The notes beneath the pieces were generated by a model. That model saw only the letters and a program-made list of their open reading frames with translations. It had not been told where the DNA came from and searched no databases. This document shows positions 1 to 8,768 of a stretch of DNA of 64,000 bases, piece by piece. The DNA comes from Paenibacillus lutrae (GTDB lineage Bacteria; Bacillota; Bacilli; Paenibacillales; NBRC-103111): assembly GCF_009757775.1 (NCBI RefSeq), contig NZ_RHLK01000015.1, positions 47,699 through 111,698 on the forward strand, written 5' to 3'. How positions within the stretch are numbered: the stretch's first letter is position 1; every line of letters begins with the position of its first letter. The translations under genes were made by a program, and so were the position numbers.

Positions 1-687
1 TTCCCGCAAACCAGGCAGGAAATCGTATATGTACCGGATTCGTTATCCATGCTAAACAGCTATACCGCACTGGAATGCGCCAAGCTTTACCGGCTGTCCT
101 ATCCCGGATTCGACGAGGTACATTTCAGCACACAGCTGAGAAGGTTTAACCTGCCCGAGGGCAAGAAGATCCGTTCATTCTCTAAAGGCATGAAAGCGTT
201 AGTCGGTATCCTGCTCGCTTTCTCTGCACGCGCCAACCTGATTCTGCTCGATGAACCCACTAATGGACTGGATCCGATTATCCGTAAGCAAATACTGTCT
301 TACATGATGGAAGAAGTATCCGAGTCCGGTGTTTCTCTTCTGATCTCTTCTCACCAGCTTCATGAGCTGGAACGTATTTCGGATACCGTCATCATGATCC
401 GGGAAGGACAACTCGCTTCCATTTCTTCACTGGATGGAGCCAAACAAACCCTTCACAAGCTGCAGATCGTATTTAACGGAGAAGCCCCCGCAGATTTGCT
501 CAATCTGCCTCATATCCGCGTAGTCCAGCATATCGTACGAGTCTATACCCTCCTGTTACAAGACGATACTCAGGAAATCCTGCACCTGCTGGAAGAGCAG
601 AAACCGCTTCTGCTGGAGCAGATAAGCATAGAACTGGATGACGTATTTGATTACCACCTAAGAGGAGATGACGAATATGTTTCCTAA
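1..687 (+). CDS. ABC transporter ATP-binding protein, 5'-truncated by the window edge
   Basis: The frame is open from base 1, so the true start and the Walker A loop lie outside the window; 228 residues remain. The visible part holds a variant signature motif (FSKGM, about residue 60), Walker B with catalytic Glu (LILLDEPTNGLDP, about residue 80) and the H-loop (LISSHQ). These are the hallmarks of an ABC-2 exporter ATPase. The stop overlaps the start of the following permease gene, so the two form one operon and probably one transporter. The layout resembles B. subtilis YtrBC/EcsAB-type exporters; the substrate is unknown. The first ATG (base 49) is internal to the domain and is not the start. 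Confidence 0.9.
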   Translation, partial: FPQTRQEIVYVPDSLSMLNSYTALECAKLYRLSYPGFDEVHFSTQLRRFNLPEGKKIRSFSKGMKALVGILLAFSARANLILLDEPTNGLDPIIRKQILSYMMEEVSESGVSLLISSHQLHELERISDTVIMIREGQLASISSLDGAKQTLHKLQIVFNGEAPADLLNLPHIRVVQHIVRVYTLLLQDDTQEILHLLEEQKPLLLEQISIELDDVFDYHLRGDDEYVS

Positions 688-1717
688 AGCATTATGGTAT
701 AAAGAATACAGGCAGGCCAAAGTGCTTCTGTGGCTCATGCCAATAGCCGGAATACTGTGTCTGACATTTTCCCGTTATATGAATATTTACTCCATGTCAG
801 CTGAACAGATAGAGGGCTACAGACTTGAATTCTTACAACACAATTTCACCTCCTGGCTGTTCTATAATCCGTTTGAAGATTTCATTGCTTACCGCGTCGC
901 ACTGTCCGTCCTTGCTCTTGGCACAGGCGTAATGCTAATCGGCATGGAGCGATGGAGCGGACAGCAAGATTTATCGTTTTCTCTCCCGTTTAGAAGATCC
1001 CAAATTTTCTGGGTAAAATGGTCCATCGGCATCCTATTCCTCACCGGCACTGTACTTTTTTCCACAGCAGCCGATATGGGCGTCATATTCTTTTCACCGC
1101 TGCGCGAATTCCTCATCTTAGAAATTCATCTGAACGAAATGGCCCAGGCAATTTTGGCGGTATGCGCCTGGTACACACTGGTACTGCTCATTGGAACGAT
1201 AACAGGAGGAGTCCTCTCCCAGCTTGGGTTATCCTTACTGGCGAGCATTTTCCCGTTATCTCTATCCATGCTGGGGAGTTCGGTCCCGGCCGGTCCGGTT
1301 TTTGATTTCTCTTTCACCGAAAAATATGAGGACTTCCTGGCAATCCTAAATCCGGCCTATTTCTTGCTTTCCCCTTATGATCAAGAACCGGAATCTATGA
1401 TGAATCTGATAATCCCTGCGGTATATCTGCTCTTGTTCGCGAGCTTGGCTTCATATGCCTACCAGCACAGTAAATCCGAATATGACGGACAAGCCCTTAT
1501 TTTCCCCAGACTTCGTCCTATATTCAGCTGGGGACTCATCATTTGCTCTGCCTTACTCTCAGGCGCTTTAATAAAACTCTATAATTGGGAGGGCTACCAA
1601 GCGTCGTTTCAGTCAGGAACTTTGTTCTATTCTTATTACTTTGCTTTCCTGGCGGGAGGAACACTGGCCTATCTTATGACCCGATTACTCAGAAATAAAA
1701 AGATCAAAATCATTTGA
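677..1717 (+). CDS. ABC-2 type transporter permease
   Basis: The 346-residue protein has several hydrophobic segments spread along its length (around residues 20, 75, 110, 160, 190, 265, 290 and 325) and no enzymatic motif. This fits the membrane subunit of an ABC exporter. It overlaps the upstream ATPase gene by 11 bases, which implies translational coupling. Two in-frame ATGs exist: 668 lies directly against AAGAGGAG, while 677 has 9 bases of spacing, so 677 is preferred. A strong hairpin about 30 bases after the stop ends the operon. Family membership is clear from hydrophobicity and context; the cargo cannot be named. Confidence 0.85.
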   Translation: MFPKALWYKEYRQAKVLLWLMPIAGILCLTFSRYMNIYSMSAEQIEGYRLEFLQHNFTSWLFYNPFEDFIAYRVALSVLALGTGVMLIGMERWSGQQDLSFSLPFRRSQIFWVKWSIGILFLTGTVLFSTAADMGVIFFSPLREFLILEIHLNEMAQAILAVCAWYTLVLLIGTITGGVLSQLGLSLLASIFPLSLSMLGSSVPAGPVFDFSFTEKYEDFLAILNPAYFLLSPYDQEPESMMNLIIPAVYLLLFASLASYAYQHSKSEYDGQALIFPRLRPIFSWGLIICSALLSGALIKLYNWEGYQASFQSGTLFYSYYFAFLAGGTLAYLMTRLLRNKKIKII

Positions 1718-1748
1718 TGCCGCAGCCTCAGGAGCGTTATAAAGAGGA

Positions 1749-1790
1749 GGAGCCCGGCCGCGAATATCGCGGCCGGGCTCCTATTGTTGT
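1749..1790 (+). terminator. Rho-independent terminator of the ABC exporter operon
   Basis: A perfect 15-bp inverted repeat (GGAGCCCGGCCGCGA, 3-base loop) is followed by a T-rich stretch. Confidence 0.85.
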
Positions 1791-2338
1791 TTGTGCGTAG
1801 CATTACAAGCGGTACAAAACACAGCTTGTATGTATCCTGTTTTCCTTTAACGGACCTACCATTTGCTGATAACCTGCGTTAAAGAATATCCCATTGCCGT
1901 TTCTATATAGAAAAATGAAGACGTATGTTTAAATTCGTGTTGATATGTCCTATAGAAGGCGTTCAGAAACGGCCTTATTTACTAGTTCCTGTTGACCATG
2001 AATAAGCGATGACCAATCTAGTGTTCTCCTAAAACAATGAAAGCCCTACCTCTCTTTCATCCTTGCGGCTCCGATGACCGCGCCAGTGTGAATCAAGTAA
2101 CACGGTTTTACAAATTCTTAGGGTTAGTTGGAATTTGAATAGGTGGAGGAGTAATATTCATAAAAGAGGAACTAAAATGGGGTAATCAAGTACAAGATAT
2201 TATTATATCATAACTGTTTATCTTTTATCAAGTTTAATTTTCCGACAGGGTGCTGCATCCGCTTCTGCACCCGATTTAAACGAATATGGTTGTACTGCTG
2301 AGCGAGTATGCAGGTAAGACTCACTGCTGCCCCAAATC
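1791..2338. other. Intergenic region with possible decayed small ORF
   Basis: No intact gene is seen. In the + frame between about 2041 and 2215 there is a gene-like string broken by one TGA: it reads NQVTRFYKFLGLVGI, stop, then IGGGVIFIKEELKWGNQVQD and a final stop. The hydrophobic segment followed by a charged tail looks like a short membrane protein. It could be a relic or chance; I cannot tell. Confidence 0.3.
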
Positions 2339-2340
2339 AA

Positions 2341-2375
2341 AAGAGCCAGCATCCTCATAGGAACTGGCTCTTCTT
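2341..2375 (-). terminator. Terminator downstream of the AI-2E family gene
   Basis: Inverted repeat AAGAGCCAG/CTGGCTCTT. On the minus strand it is followed by a short T-rich run, about 40 bases after the stop of the leftward transporter gene. Confidence 0.65.
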
Positions 2376-2411
2376 GTATATCGTACGGATAAAACCAGGC
2401 GGGCGGAACAA

Positions 2412-3470
2412 TCACACCACTGGCTTTGTTTTTACTGGGGTATCACTATCATTATCACGTGTAACAGCCGTTACATCGAGCAGGAACATGAAAATCGGGA
2501 TACCGATAATTAGCCCCCACACACCCATAAAGTGCTCCGAGAAAATCAGCACGATAAACGTGTAGAATACGGGGAGATTTGTTTTAGCCGACATAAGCTT
2601 AGGATTCAGCATATAGCTCTCAAGCGCATGAAGAACGGCGATCATGATGAGCACATACACGACCATCATAATGCCCCCGATGCTGTATGCGATCGTACAC
2701 AGCGGAATAAGAGAAATCAGAACACCCGCCACAGGAATCAGGCCCAGCAGGAAGATCATGATTCCGAGTCCGATTAATTGCGGGAAACCCATGATCCACA
2801 GAGCGATCACAGATAAAATGCCATTGACGAGAGCAATAATAAACTGGGCTTCCAGCACCTTACCGAACGATTGAACGAAACGGCTTCCGAAAAAGGCAAC
2901 TTCTTCGTAAAAAGGAGCAATCTTGCTTTGTTTAAAACGTGCCGTGAACCGGATAATTCTCGGTTTCTCCAGCAGGAAGAACAAGCTCAGCATCAGCGCG
3001 ATAAATAACTGCATGAGCACTTTACCGATATCCGTCACTGATTTGAATACGAACCCGAATCCTTGATTCATGTACTTGGATATCTCGGACTGTTCCACAT
3101 AAGGCTTCACAAGATTCACGATGTAGCTGAGCACTTCATTATCTTGCGGCTGTGTATAAAAATCATATAGCTGACTGACCACTTGCGATACCTGATTAGC
3201 AACAACCGGAAAATAACGATACACGGCTACAACTAGAACAGATAGAAACACCACGTACGAGACTACAACAATCCACCTTCGGTCCACTCTTACAAAACGA
3301 TTAAGCCGTGAGGACACGAAAGTCTGCAGACGATCCATCAGGAATGCGAAGATGAATGTCAATAGAATAAGATTGATCATGCTCCGCATCAAATAAAGAA
3401 TGACCGCGAGCAGGGCAAAAATCAAAATTCTTCTGAAACCTTTGCTTTGAAAGAAGTCTTTTGTAAACAT
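2412..3470 (-). CDS. AI-2E family transporter (YtvI/YueF-like membrane protein)
   Basis: The 352-residue polytopic protein has an N-terminal hydrophobic hairpin, a central soluble segment rich in Val and Gln (about residues 70-140), and a C-terminal block of five or so membrane helices. It includes the family-typical stretch with GLIPVAGVLISLIP and the late HALESYMLNPKLMS motif. Members are secondary exporters. Some export autoinducer-2 (TqsA) and others are Na+/H+ antiporters, so the name does not fix the substrate. It appears monocistronic, with a promoter region around 3530-3600 and a terminator after it. Confidence 0.9.
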   Translation of the reverse strand: MFTKDFFQSKGFRRILIFALLAVILYLMRSMINLILLTFIFAFLMDRLQTFVSSRLNRFVRVDRRWIVVVSYVVFLSVLVVAVYRYFPVVANQVSQVVSQLYDFYTQPQDNEVLSYIVNLVKPYVEQSEISKYMNQGFGFVFKSVTDIGKVLMQLFIALMLSLFFLLEKPRIIRFTARFKQSKIAPFYEEVAFFGSRFVQSFGKVLEAQFIIALVNGILSVIALWIMGFPQLIGLGIMIFLLGLIPVAGVLISLIPLCTIAYSIGGIMMVVYVLIMIAVLHALESYMLNPKLMSAKTNLPVFYTFIVLIFSEHFMGVWGLIIGIPIFMFLLDVTAVTRDNDSDTPVKTKPVV

Positions 3471-3672
3471 ATACCGGGGTGCTCTCCTATCTTCACAAAC
3501 TCATGGGTCTGACAGCCCATATCTATTCACCTTTACTATATAGTATAACGAATAGTTTCGGATATAGTTCCGTTTATTTTATCATCTTTTTCTATAGAAC
3601 CGCAAAATTTTCCAACGACACAACAAGCCCTCACCTATTATGATAAACATAGAACAGAGGAGGATCGTACTC

Positions 3673-3789
3673 ATGCAGAACTGGCTTACATCGCTCCGCA
3701 AACTGCTGCAGAACGGTTGGATCTGCGTTTCGATAACGGCAGGCGCTTTCGCAGGCAGTATCGCCTGGTTGTTCTACATGCGTTTTTAA
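3673..3789 (+). CDS. Small 38-residue membrane protein of unknown function
   Basis: A short ORF starts at ATG 3673, 9 bases after a strong GAGGAGG site. The N-terminal half is amphipathic and basic (MQNWLTSLRKLLQNG). Residues 16-36 form one hydrophobic helix (ICVSITAGAFAGSIAWLFYM) ending in Arg-Phe. This is a typical single-span small protein. A hairpin at 3841-3893 could end it. It lies divergent from the AI-2E gene. I do not recognise a family. Confidence 0.55.
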   Translation: MQNWLTSLRKLLQNGWICVSITAGAFAGSIAWLFYMRF

Positions 3790-3840
3790 TAGCTTAGGGC
3801 AGCAGACTGCAATCCATACCTGTGCAGGTCATACAAAGCA

Positions 3841-3893
3841 AAAAAAGGCATACCTGGAAGCAGCCAAATCGGTGCTGATGGTAGGCCTTTTCT
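3841..3893. terminator. Probable bidirectional terminator
   Basis: Imperfect inverted repeat AAAAAGGCATACC / GGTAGGCCTTTTC (11 of 13 pairs) lies between the small membrane ORF and the convergent stalk-domain gene, with A/T runs on both sides. Confidence 0.5.
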
Positions 3894-3919
3894 ATTTCTC
3901 TATTCATTATCAAAGGCGC

Positions 3920-4615
3920 TTACATCGGATTTTTAAAGCGCAGCTTGCCGCTTGTGGAATTCTCCTCCTGGAAAGTAAAGTACAGATAGTTGATTCCCGC
4001 CTTGTATCCGAGCATATATTCCTCATAGCCTCCCTCACTTATCCCATCATAATCAGCTTTGCCCATCACTGTCCTTACCTGCGCAGGAGCAAGATCCAGC
4101 TTAACATCTATAACATGAACCACATCATCGGCAGAGAAATACAGCGTCACATTGCCGTACCGGTAAAATTCACTATGCACCTCGCCGATTTCATCCGGTA
4201 CGCCCCATTTCTTCAGGAGCTCTCTTTTGGAAGTATTCAGTTCAATCTCGATTCCCTTAAGCTTCCCCTTGCTTGCCTCTGCGATAAAATCTTGATCGAG
4301 AACAGGTGGATGCAAGCGCTCAGGATCTTTTCCCTGATTCGGAGTATCCAGAGTGATCGCGGTATCCTCAACCTTCACTCCCTCCTCATAACCTACTTTC
4401 ACACCCAGCTTTTCGCCTACAAAACGCAGCGGCACATACGCCTGGTTGTTGTAATTCAACACACCGGAGCTTGGAGGCATGTTCTGCGCCTGCCCGTTAA
4501 TCACCAGCTTCACCGGGTAGAGGTACGCTTTTACAAAATCCGCCGCAAACACAGCCGTCGTACCCGTCAGGGCAATACCTATCGTTAAGCCCAGAGTAAA
4601 CATTCTTTTCCTCAC
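3920..4615 (-). CDS. Secreted copper amine oxidase N-terminal-like (stalk) domain protein
   Basis: Start: a GTG at 4615 with AGAGGA 9 bases upstream gives VRKRMFTLGLTIGIALTG, a clean signal peptide ending near TTAVFA. The ORF can extend upstream to 4723, but that adds a charged leader without RBS. Mature residues of about 35-80 (LVINGQAQNMPPSS to YVPLRFVGEKLG) match the Cu-amine-oxidase stalk domain, common in Paenibacillus exported proteins and thought to mediate protein or surface contact, not catalysis. The C-terminal 110 residues (NTSKRELLKKWGVPDEIG onward) resemble the DUF4309/BLIP-like fold found in Bacillus secreted proteins; this second call is tentative. Confidence 0.75.
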   Translation of the reverse strand: MRKRMFTLGLTIGIALTGTTAVFAADFVKAYLYPVKLVINGQAQNMPPSSGVLNYNNQAYVPLRFVGEKLGVKVGYEEGVKVEDTAITLDTPNQGKDPERLHPPVLDQDFIAEASKGKLKGIEIELNTSKRELLKKWGVPDEIGEVHSEFYRYGNVTLYFSADDVVHVIDVKLDLAPAQVRTVMGKADYDGISEGGYEEYMLGYKAGINYLYFTFQEENSTSGKLRFKNPM

Positions 4616-4809
4616 ATCAATCCGTCCTCTCACGAGAGCCTCTGAATCGGCAGGCCTCATCGCTTTCAAGTCTATGTTTCTCTTCCTATAACGTTCTTTT
4701 CCGGGCTTTTGTTCCATCGCCAACGGTTACATTTTTCCATGATTTTGTAACTTCTACTTCCCTGCCGATTGTCCCGATTTACCTTTGAATCCCGAATTCT
4801 TGCGTATGC

Positions 4810-4852
4810 AAAAAGGGCATACACAAAGCGGAAATCCGCTTCATGTATGCCC
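4810..4852 (-). terminator. Terminator of the sugar ABC operon
   Basis: Nested hairpin GGGCATACA / TGTATGCCC with inner AAGCGG/CCGCTT, followed on the minus strand by TTTTT. It sits about 75 bases after the permease stop. Confidence 0.85.
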
Positions 4853-4925
4853 CGCTCTATATACATACGGAAGTGCCCGGGTATCCGGGAACGGCCGGCA
4901 CTGCATTCATCCGTACTGCATCGGG

Positions 4926-5915
4926 TTAGGCTTTGCGGCGATTCAAATGAACGAATGTAACCGCAAGAGCCAGCACAAGCACCCCGCCCTTGATAATGTC
5001 AAAAGAGAAATAAGGAACGTTCAGCATGGTCAATCCGTTAAGGAGAATTCCGATGAGCACCGCACCGAAGAACGTGCCAATTACATTGGGCTTGCCCGCG
5101 CCAAGCACGGAATAGCCTACAAACACAGCGGCTACCGACTCCATCAGCAGCGGTACTCCCGCATCAATTTGACCCGAACCGATACGGGCCGCGAACAGTA
5201 TGCCTCCTACGGCGGCAAAGAGCCCTGACAGCACGTAGGCCGCCGTACGCACACGGTTCACCGGAATCCCGGACAGTCTGGCCGCTTCACGGTTACCGCC
5301 CGTTATATACAGCTGACGGCCCCAGCGTGTATAGGTGAGGAAGATATGTACGGCAATAACGGCCACGATCATCAGAATAACGGGAACCGGCAAGCCCAGC
5401 ACCTTGCCTTGTCCCAGCCATTTGAAACTCTCCGACACGACGCCTGGGGCCGTCGTTCCATCCGGCATAGGCATATTATTGTAGACGGAGAATCCCTGGG
5501 TGTAAGTCTTGTGCACACCCGCAATGGTGTACATTACAGTCAGCGTTGCAAGCAAATCGGGAATACGCACCTTCACAATCAGGAAGGCATTGAGCAGGCC
5601 GATCGCAATACCGATCGCAAGCGGCACGGTCAGGACTACGATAAGAGGCTGCTCGTACCAGACCATCAAGGAAGCGGCCACTACGGTTGTCAGGGAGACG
5701 GTGGAACCTACGGACAAATCAAATCCATCCACAATCTGAGACAACGTGACGCCGATTGCAACAAAAGTTACAATGGAAATCGAACGCAAAATATCAAAAA
5801 TATTATCGTACGACAAGAAGTTCGGATTAATGATTGAAAAGAAAATAAAAACAACCCCGATGACAACGAGCGTCCCGTATCGGAACGAAATGTCAAGTAG
5901 CTTATCCTTCAACAC
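4926..5915 (-). CDS. Sugar ABC transporter permease (RbsC family)
   Basis: The roughly 329-residue integral membrane protein has the BPD_transp_2 pattern of ribose/xylose-type importers, including the cytoplasmic loop NREAARLSGIPVNRVRTAAYVLSG near residue 205 that contacts the ATPase. Start chosen at GTG 5915 (or TTG 5912) after AGGGGAGG; the longer ATG at 5939 lacks an RBS. It overlaps the end of the ATPase gene by 14 bases. It is last gene of the binding protein-ATPase-permease operon. The exact sugar cannot be read from the sequence. Confidence 0.9.
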   Translation of the reverse strand: MLKDKLLDISFRYGTLVVIGVVFIFFSIINPNFLSYDNIFDILRSISIVTFVAIGVTLSQIVDGFDLSVGSTVSLTTVVAASLMVWYEQPLIVVLTVPLAIGIAIGLLNAFLIVKVRIPDLLATLTVMYTIAGVHKTYTQGFSVYNNMPMPDGTTAPGVVSESFKWLGQGKVLGLPVPVILMIVAVIAVHIFLTYTRWGRQLYITGGNREAARLSGIPVNRVRTAAYVLSGLFAAVGGILFAARIGSGQIDAGVPLLMESVAAVFVGYSVLGAGKPNVIGTFFGAVLIGILLNGLTMLNVPYFSFDIIKGGVLVLALAVTFVHLNRRKA

Positions 5916-7422
5916 GTTCGGCCTCCCCTGCGCTAGCATATGTTAGAATGGCTTCCGCCGTGGCTTCATCCCGGCTGAGCTCTCCCGTTATACGGCCGTA
6001 GCTCATGACCAGAATACGGTCGGCAATGCCGAGAATTTCAGATATTTCGCAGGAAAGGTAGATGATGCCCTTGCCCTCCTGCGCCAGCTGTCCGATCAGC
6101 CGGAAGATATCGCTCTTCGCTCCGACATCCACGCCCTTCGTCGGCTCATCGAACATGTATACGGCCGCATCGGTCGGCAGCCATTTGCCGACGGCTACCT
6201 TCTGCTGGTTGCCTCCGCTGAGATGCTTGACCGCGCGGCCGGGCAGCGCGGGCTTCACGCCGAGCTGGCCGATCAGCCGCTCCGCATGGCTGCGTTCTTC
6301 CCCCCTGCGGATGAAACCCGCGGCGCTCAGGCGCCGGAGAATCGGCAGCGACAAGTTGTGCTGAACCGATTCATCGACGAGCACGCCCTGCTTGCGCCGC
6401 TCCTCGGGCACAAGCACGACCCCTGCGCGTACGGCGTCCTCCGGCTCTGAGAGCCTCAGACGCTTGCCGCGCAGGACGACTTCGCCGCCGTCAGCGCGGT
6501 CGGCTCCGAACAACAGCCGGCTGAGCTCGGTTTTGCCCGCGCCGACGAGCCCGACGATGCCGAGAATCTCGCCCTCGCGAAGTGACAGGTCCACGCCGCG
6601 CACCTTTGTTCCCCGGCGCAGGCCGGTCACTTCGAGCACCGTCCCTCCCAGCTTCGCCGGAAGCTTGGGGAATTCCTCGGCGAAGGTCTTGCCGAGCATC
6701 GTCTCGATGATCTCTGCGTGTTCCGCATCCTTGGCAGATCTCGTCAAGACATGGCTCCCGTCACGCATCACGGTGATCCGGTCGCAGATACGGGTCACTT
6801 CGGCAAGCCGGTGCGAAATGAAGACGCACCCGACTCCCCCTGCCTTCAGACGCTCCATGATCGCGAATAGCTGCTCCGACTCCTCCAGACTTAAAGGCGC
6901 GGTTGGTTCGTCAAAAATAATGAACCGCGCTTCATGTGCAACAGCACGCGCGAGCAGAACCAACTGCTTCTGGGCTATTGTAAGCTGCGATACTTTCAGA
7001 CGAACCGGGATCTCCGATCCGATCATCTTGAGGATCTTGGCGGCCTCCCGGTTCAATGCTCCCCAGCGCAGCCAGGTGCGCCCGTTCGCAATTCGGTCCA
7101 GCAGTACATTCTCCGCAACTGTCAGTTCCGGCACGAGAGCCGTGTCCACTTCCTGATACACACAGTAAATTCCATGCCGCATCGCATCCTTGGGGGAAGA
7201 AATCTGCACGGGCTTACCTTCTACCGTGATTGCTCCCTCGTCGGCAAGATAAGCACCCGACAGCACCTTCATCAAGGTGCTTTTCCCCGCCCCGTTGGCT
7301 CCCAGAAGACCGTGTACTTCGCCGCCTCTAAGATCAAAGTCGACCGCTGATAATGCCCGTACGCCAGGGAATGATTTCGTGATGCCCTTCATCTGCAGCA
7401 AGGATTGTGAAGTCGTCGCCAT
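5902..7422 (-). CDS. Sugar ABC transporter ATP-binding protein (RbsA/MglA family)
   Basis: The 506-residue protein has two fused ABC domains. Domain 1 has Walker A GANGAGKST (about residue 43) and Walker B FIIFDEPT. Domain 2 has a degenerate P-loop (GLVGAGKTELS, about residue 293), signature LSGGNQQK and VYMFDEPT. This duplicated form is specific to ribose/galactose/xylose-class importers. It is preceded by a GGAGGAGAAT-type RBS and follows the binding-protein gene after a 74-base gap containing a long hairpin. The second half of the gene is clearly GC-richer than its neighbours, without other signs of transfer. Confidence 0.95.
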   Translation of the reverse strand: MATTSQSLLQMKGITKSFPGVRALSAVDFDLRGGEVHGLLGANGAGKSTLMKVLSGAYLADEGAITVEGKPVQISSPKDAMRHGIYCVYQEVDTALVPELTVAENVLLDRIANGRTWLRWGALNREAAKILKMIGSEIPVRLKVSQLTIAQKQLVLLARAVAHEARFIIFDEPTAPLSLEESEQLFAIMERLKAGGVGCVFISHRLAEVTRICDRITVMRDGSHVLTRSAKDAEHAEIIETMLGKTFAEEFPKLPAKLGGTVLEVTGLRRGTKVRGVDLSLREGEILGIVGLVGAGKTELSRLLFGADRADGGEVVLRGKRLRLSEPEDAVRAGVVLVPEERRKQGVLVDESVQHNLSLPILRRLSAAGFIRRGEERSHAERLIGQLGVKPALPGRAVKHLSGGNQQKVAVGKWLPTDAAVYMFDEPTKGVDVGAKSDIFRLIGQLAQEGKGIIYLSCEISEILGIADRILVMSYGRITGELSRDEATAEAILTYASAGEAERVEG

Positions 7423-7449
7423 GTTGAACCATTCTCCTCCTTGAACGCC

Positions 7450-7482
7450 ATAGTCCCATCGTCAATAACCCGATGGGACTAT
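7450..7482 (-). repeat. Intercistronic hairpin without T-run
   Basis: Perfect 12-bp inverted repeat ATAGTCCCATCG / CGATGGGACTAT with a 9-base loop, between the binding-protein stop and the ATPase start. There is no U-tract, so it looks like an mRNA-stabilising or processing element and not a full terminator. Confidence 0.75.
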
Positions 7483-7496
7483 AGCGCATTGCTTTT

Positions 7497-8597
7497 TTAT
7501 TTACCGGATTGCTTCTCCAGTTCTTTCATCCAGTCCGTGTAGCCTTGCTGGCTGTTCCCCCAGCCCTTCACATATTCGCTGAGCTGATCGGTCGTCAGCT
7601 TCTTATCTTTGGGGAGCTGATCGCGCGATACGTATACCGGCTCCAGTACGACTTTCTCCGGCGTCTTATCGCCGTTGAGCTTCTGATACAAGTAACGGAC
7701 CTGAATGCGGCCGATATCTTTGGGATCCACTGCGGCCGATGCAACCCAAGGGCTGTTCGGATCTTGGATCATCTGCAGATCCTCGTCACTCATGTCAATC
7801 CCGTATACTTTGATTTCATTGCGTCCAGCCTGCTGAATCGCACGTGCGGCACCTTTGGCGAACTCGTCCCAGGCCGCCCATACAGCGGTGATGTCACCCT
7901 TGTTCGGATACTTCTTCAACAAAGCTTCCATTTGAGCTTGCGTATCAAGAGCAGGGTTCTGTGCGTTACCGAACTTCCCGATTTCTTTAATTTCTTTGTT
8001 GGCATTCATAAATGCTTTGTAGGCGATCTCACGGCTTTCCATAGGAGGGAAGCCGGCTACCCATACTTTTACGATATTGCCCTTGTTACCTGCATCCTTA
8101 CCGAGCTGACCCAGAGTAAGCTCCGCCATCTTCTGGTCATTCTGCTCCAGGGCTACAATGCCTTCTCCTTTGACATTGGAATCGAAGGCAATAATCGGAA
8201 TCTTCTTCTCGACCGCCTTCTGAACGCCAGCCTGCAAAGCTTCAGCCGTTCCGTGATCGAGCAGAATGCCGTCGAACTTCTGGTTAATAGCCGCATCCAG
8301 ATTAGAGGACATCTTGGCTAAATCTCCGTCCGCGGGGATAACCGTTACTTTTCCGCCGAGCTTGGCGGCTTGTTCCTTAACGCCTTCTACATATTGAGCT
8401 GAGAATGTGCCCAGATTCTGACGCATAATCAGCGCTATTTTTTTATCAGCAAGCGCGCCTTTATTATCTGTCGTGTTTCCTTGGGTTTTTCCTGCATTTG
8501 CAGTTGTTTCGGCAGCTGGTTTGCCGCATGCCGCGAGCAGTCCGATGATGAGGATCATCACAGTAGCTGTATGTACTAATTTACGTATTCCTTTCAT
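7497..8597 (-). CDS. Sugar ABC transporter substrate-binding lipoprotein (RbsB/Peripla_BP_4 type)
   Basis: 366 residues. Start ATG 8597 follows GGGGGAGAGG; the longer ORF start is poorly placed. The N-terminus MKGIRKLVHTATVMILIIG ends in a lipobox (LLAAC), so the mature protein is a lipid-anchored extracytoplasmic receptor. Residues of about 60-330 fit the type I periplasmic binding fold: KIALIMRQNLGTFSAQYVEG, then FDGILLDHGTAEAL and IPIIAFDSNVKGEG. It is the first gene of an operon with ATPase and permease. A perfect palindrome lies about 50 bases upstream. Substrate is probably a pentose or hexose, but not determinable here. Confidence 0.9.
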   Translation of the reverse strand: MKGIRKLVHTATVMILIIGLLAACGKPAAETTANAGKTQGNTTDNKGALADKKIALIMRQNLGTFSAQYVEGVKEQAAKLGGKVTVIPADGDLAKMSSNLDAAINQKFDGILLDHGTAEALQAGVQKAVEKKIPIIAFDSNVKGEGIVALEQNDQKMAELTLGQLGKDAGNKGNIVKVWVAGFPPMESREIAYKAFMNANKEIKEIGKFGNAQNPALDTQAQMEALLKKYPNKGDITAVWAAWDEFAKGAARAIQQAGRNEIKVYGIDMSDEDLQMIQDPNSPWVASAAVDPKDIGRIQVRYLYQKLNGDKTPEKVVLEPVYVSRDQLPKDKKLTTDQLSEYVKGWGNSQQGYTDWMKELEKQSGK

Positions 8598-8644
8598 TGG
8601 TAACCTCTCCCCCGTTTGTCTCATTTTCTGTAGGTTTTCATTCC

Positions 8645-8673
8645 TTTAATCCAAGTGATCCAGTTGGATTAAA
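8645..8673. promoter_or_regulatory. Palindromic operator candidate upstream of sugar ABC operon
   Basis: Perfect inverted repeat TTTAATCCAA-N9-TTGGATTAAA, about 48 bases before the binding-protein start codon. Size and symmetry suit a dimeric repressor, but no regulator gene is adjacent. Confidence 0.5.
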
Positions 8674-8721
8674 GCATATGATACTGCTGTTCGCTGTTTT
8701 CGTCAATTTATTTTTTTCCAC

Positions 8722-8765
8722 AAAAAAACTCTCCCGCGATGATTAGCATCATTCGAGGAGAGTTT
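8722..8765 (-). terminator. Terminator of the RNase H gene
   Basis: AAACTCTCC / GGAGAGTTT hairpin with a run of seven T on the minus strand directly after it; it lies immediately after the stop codon. Confidence 0.8.
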
Positions 8766-8768
8766 CTT

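Noticed and set aside
2218..2415. Minus-strand ORF after the AI-2E family gene
   Set aside because: It spans the terminator of that gene and has no RBS or protein-like composition.
6392..7156. Ser/Arg-rich + strand ORF opposite the sugar ABC ATPase
   Set aside because: Antisense shadow; the minus strand has full ABC motifs.
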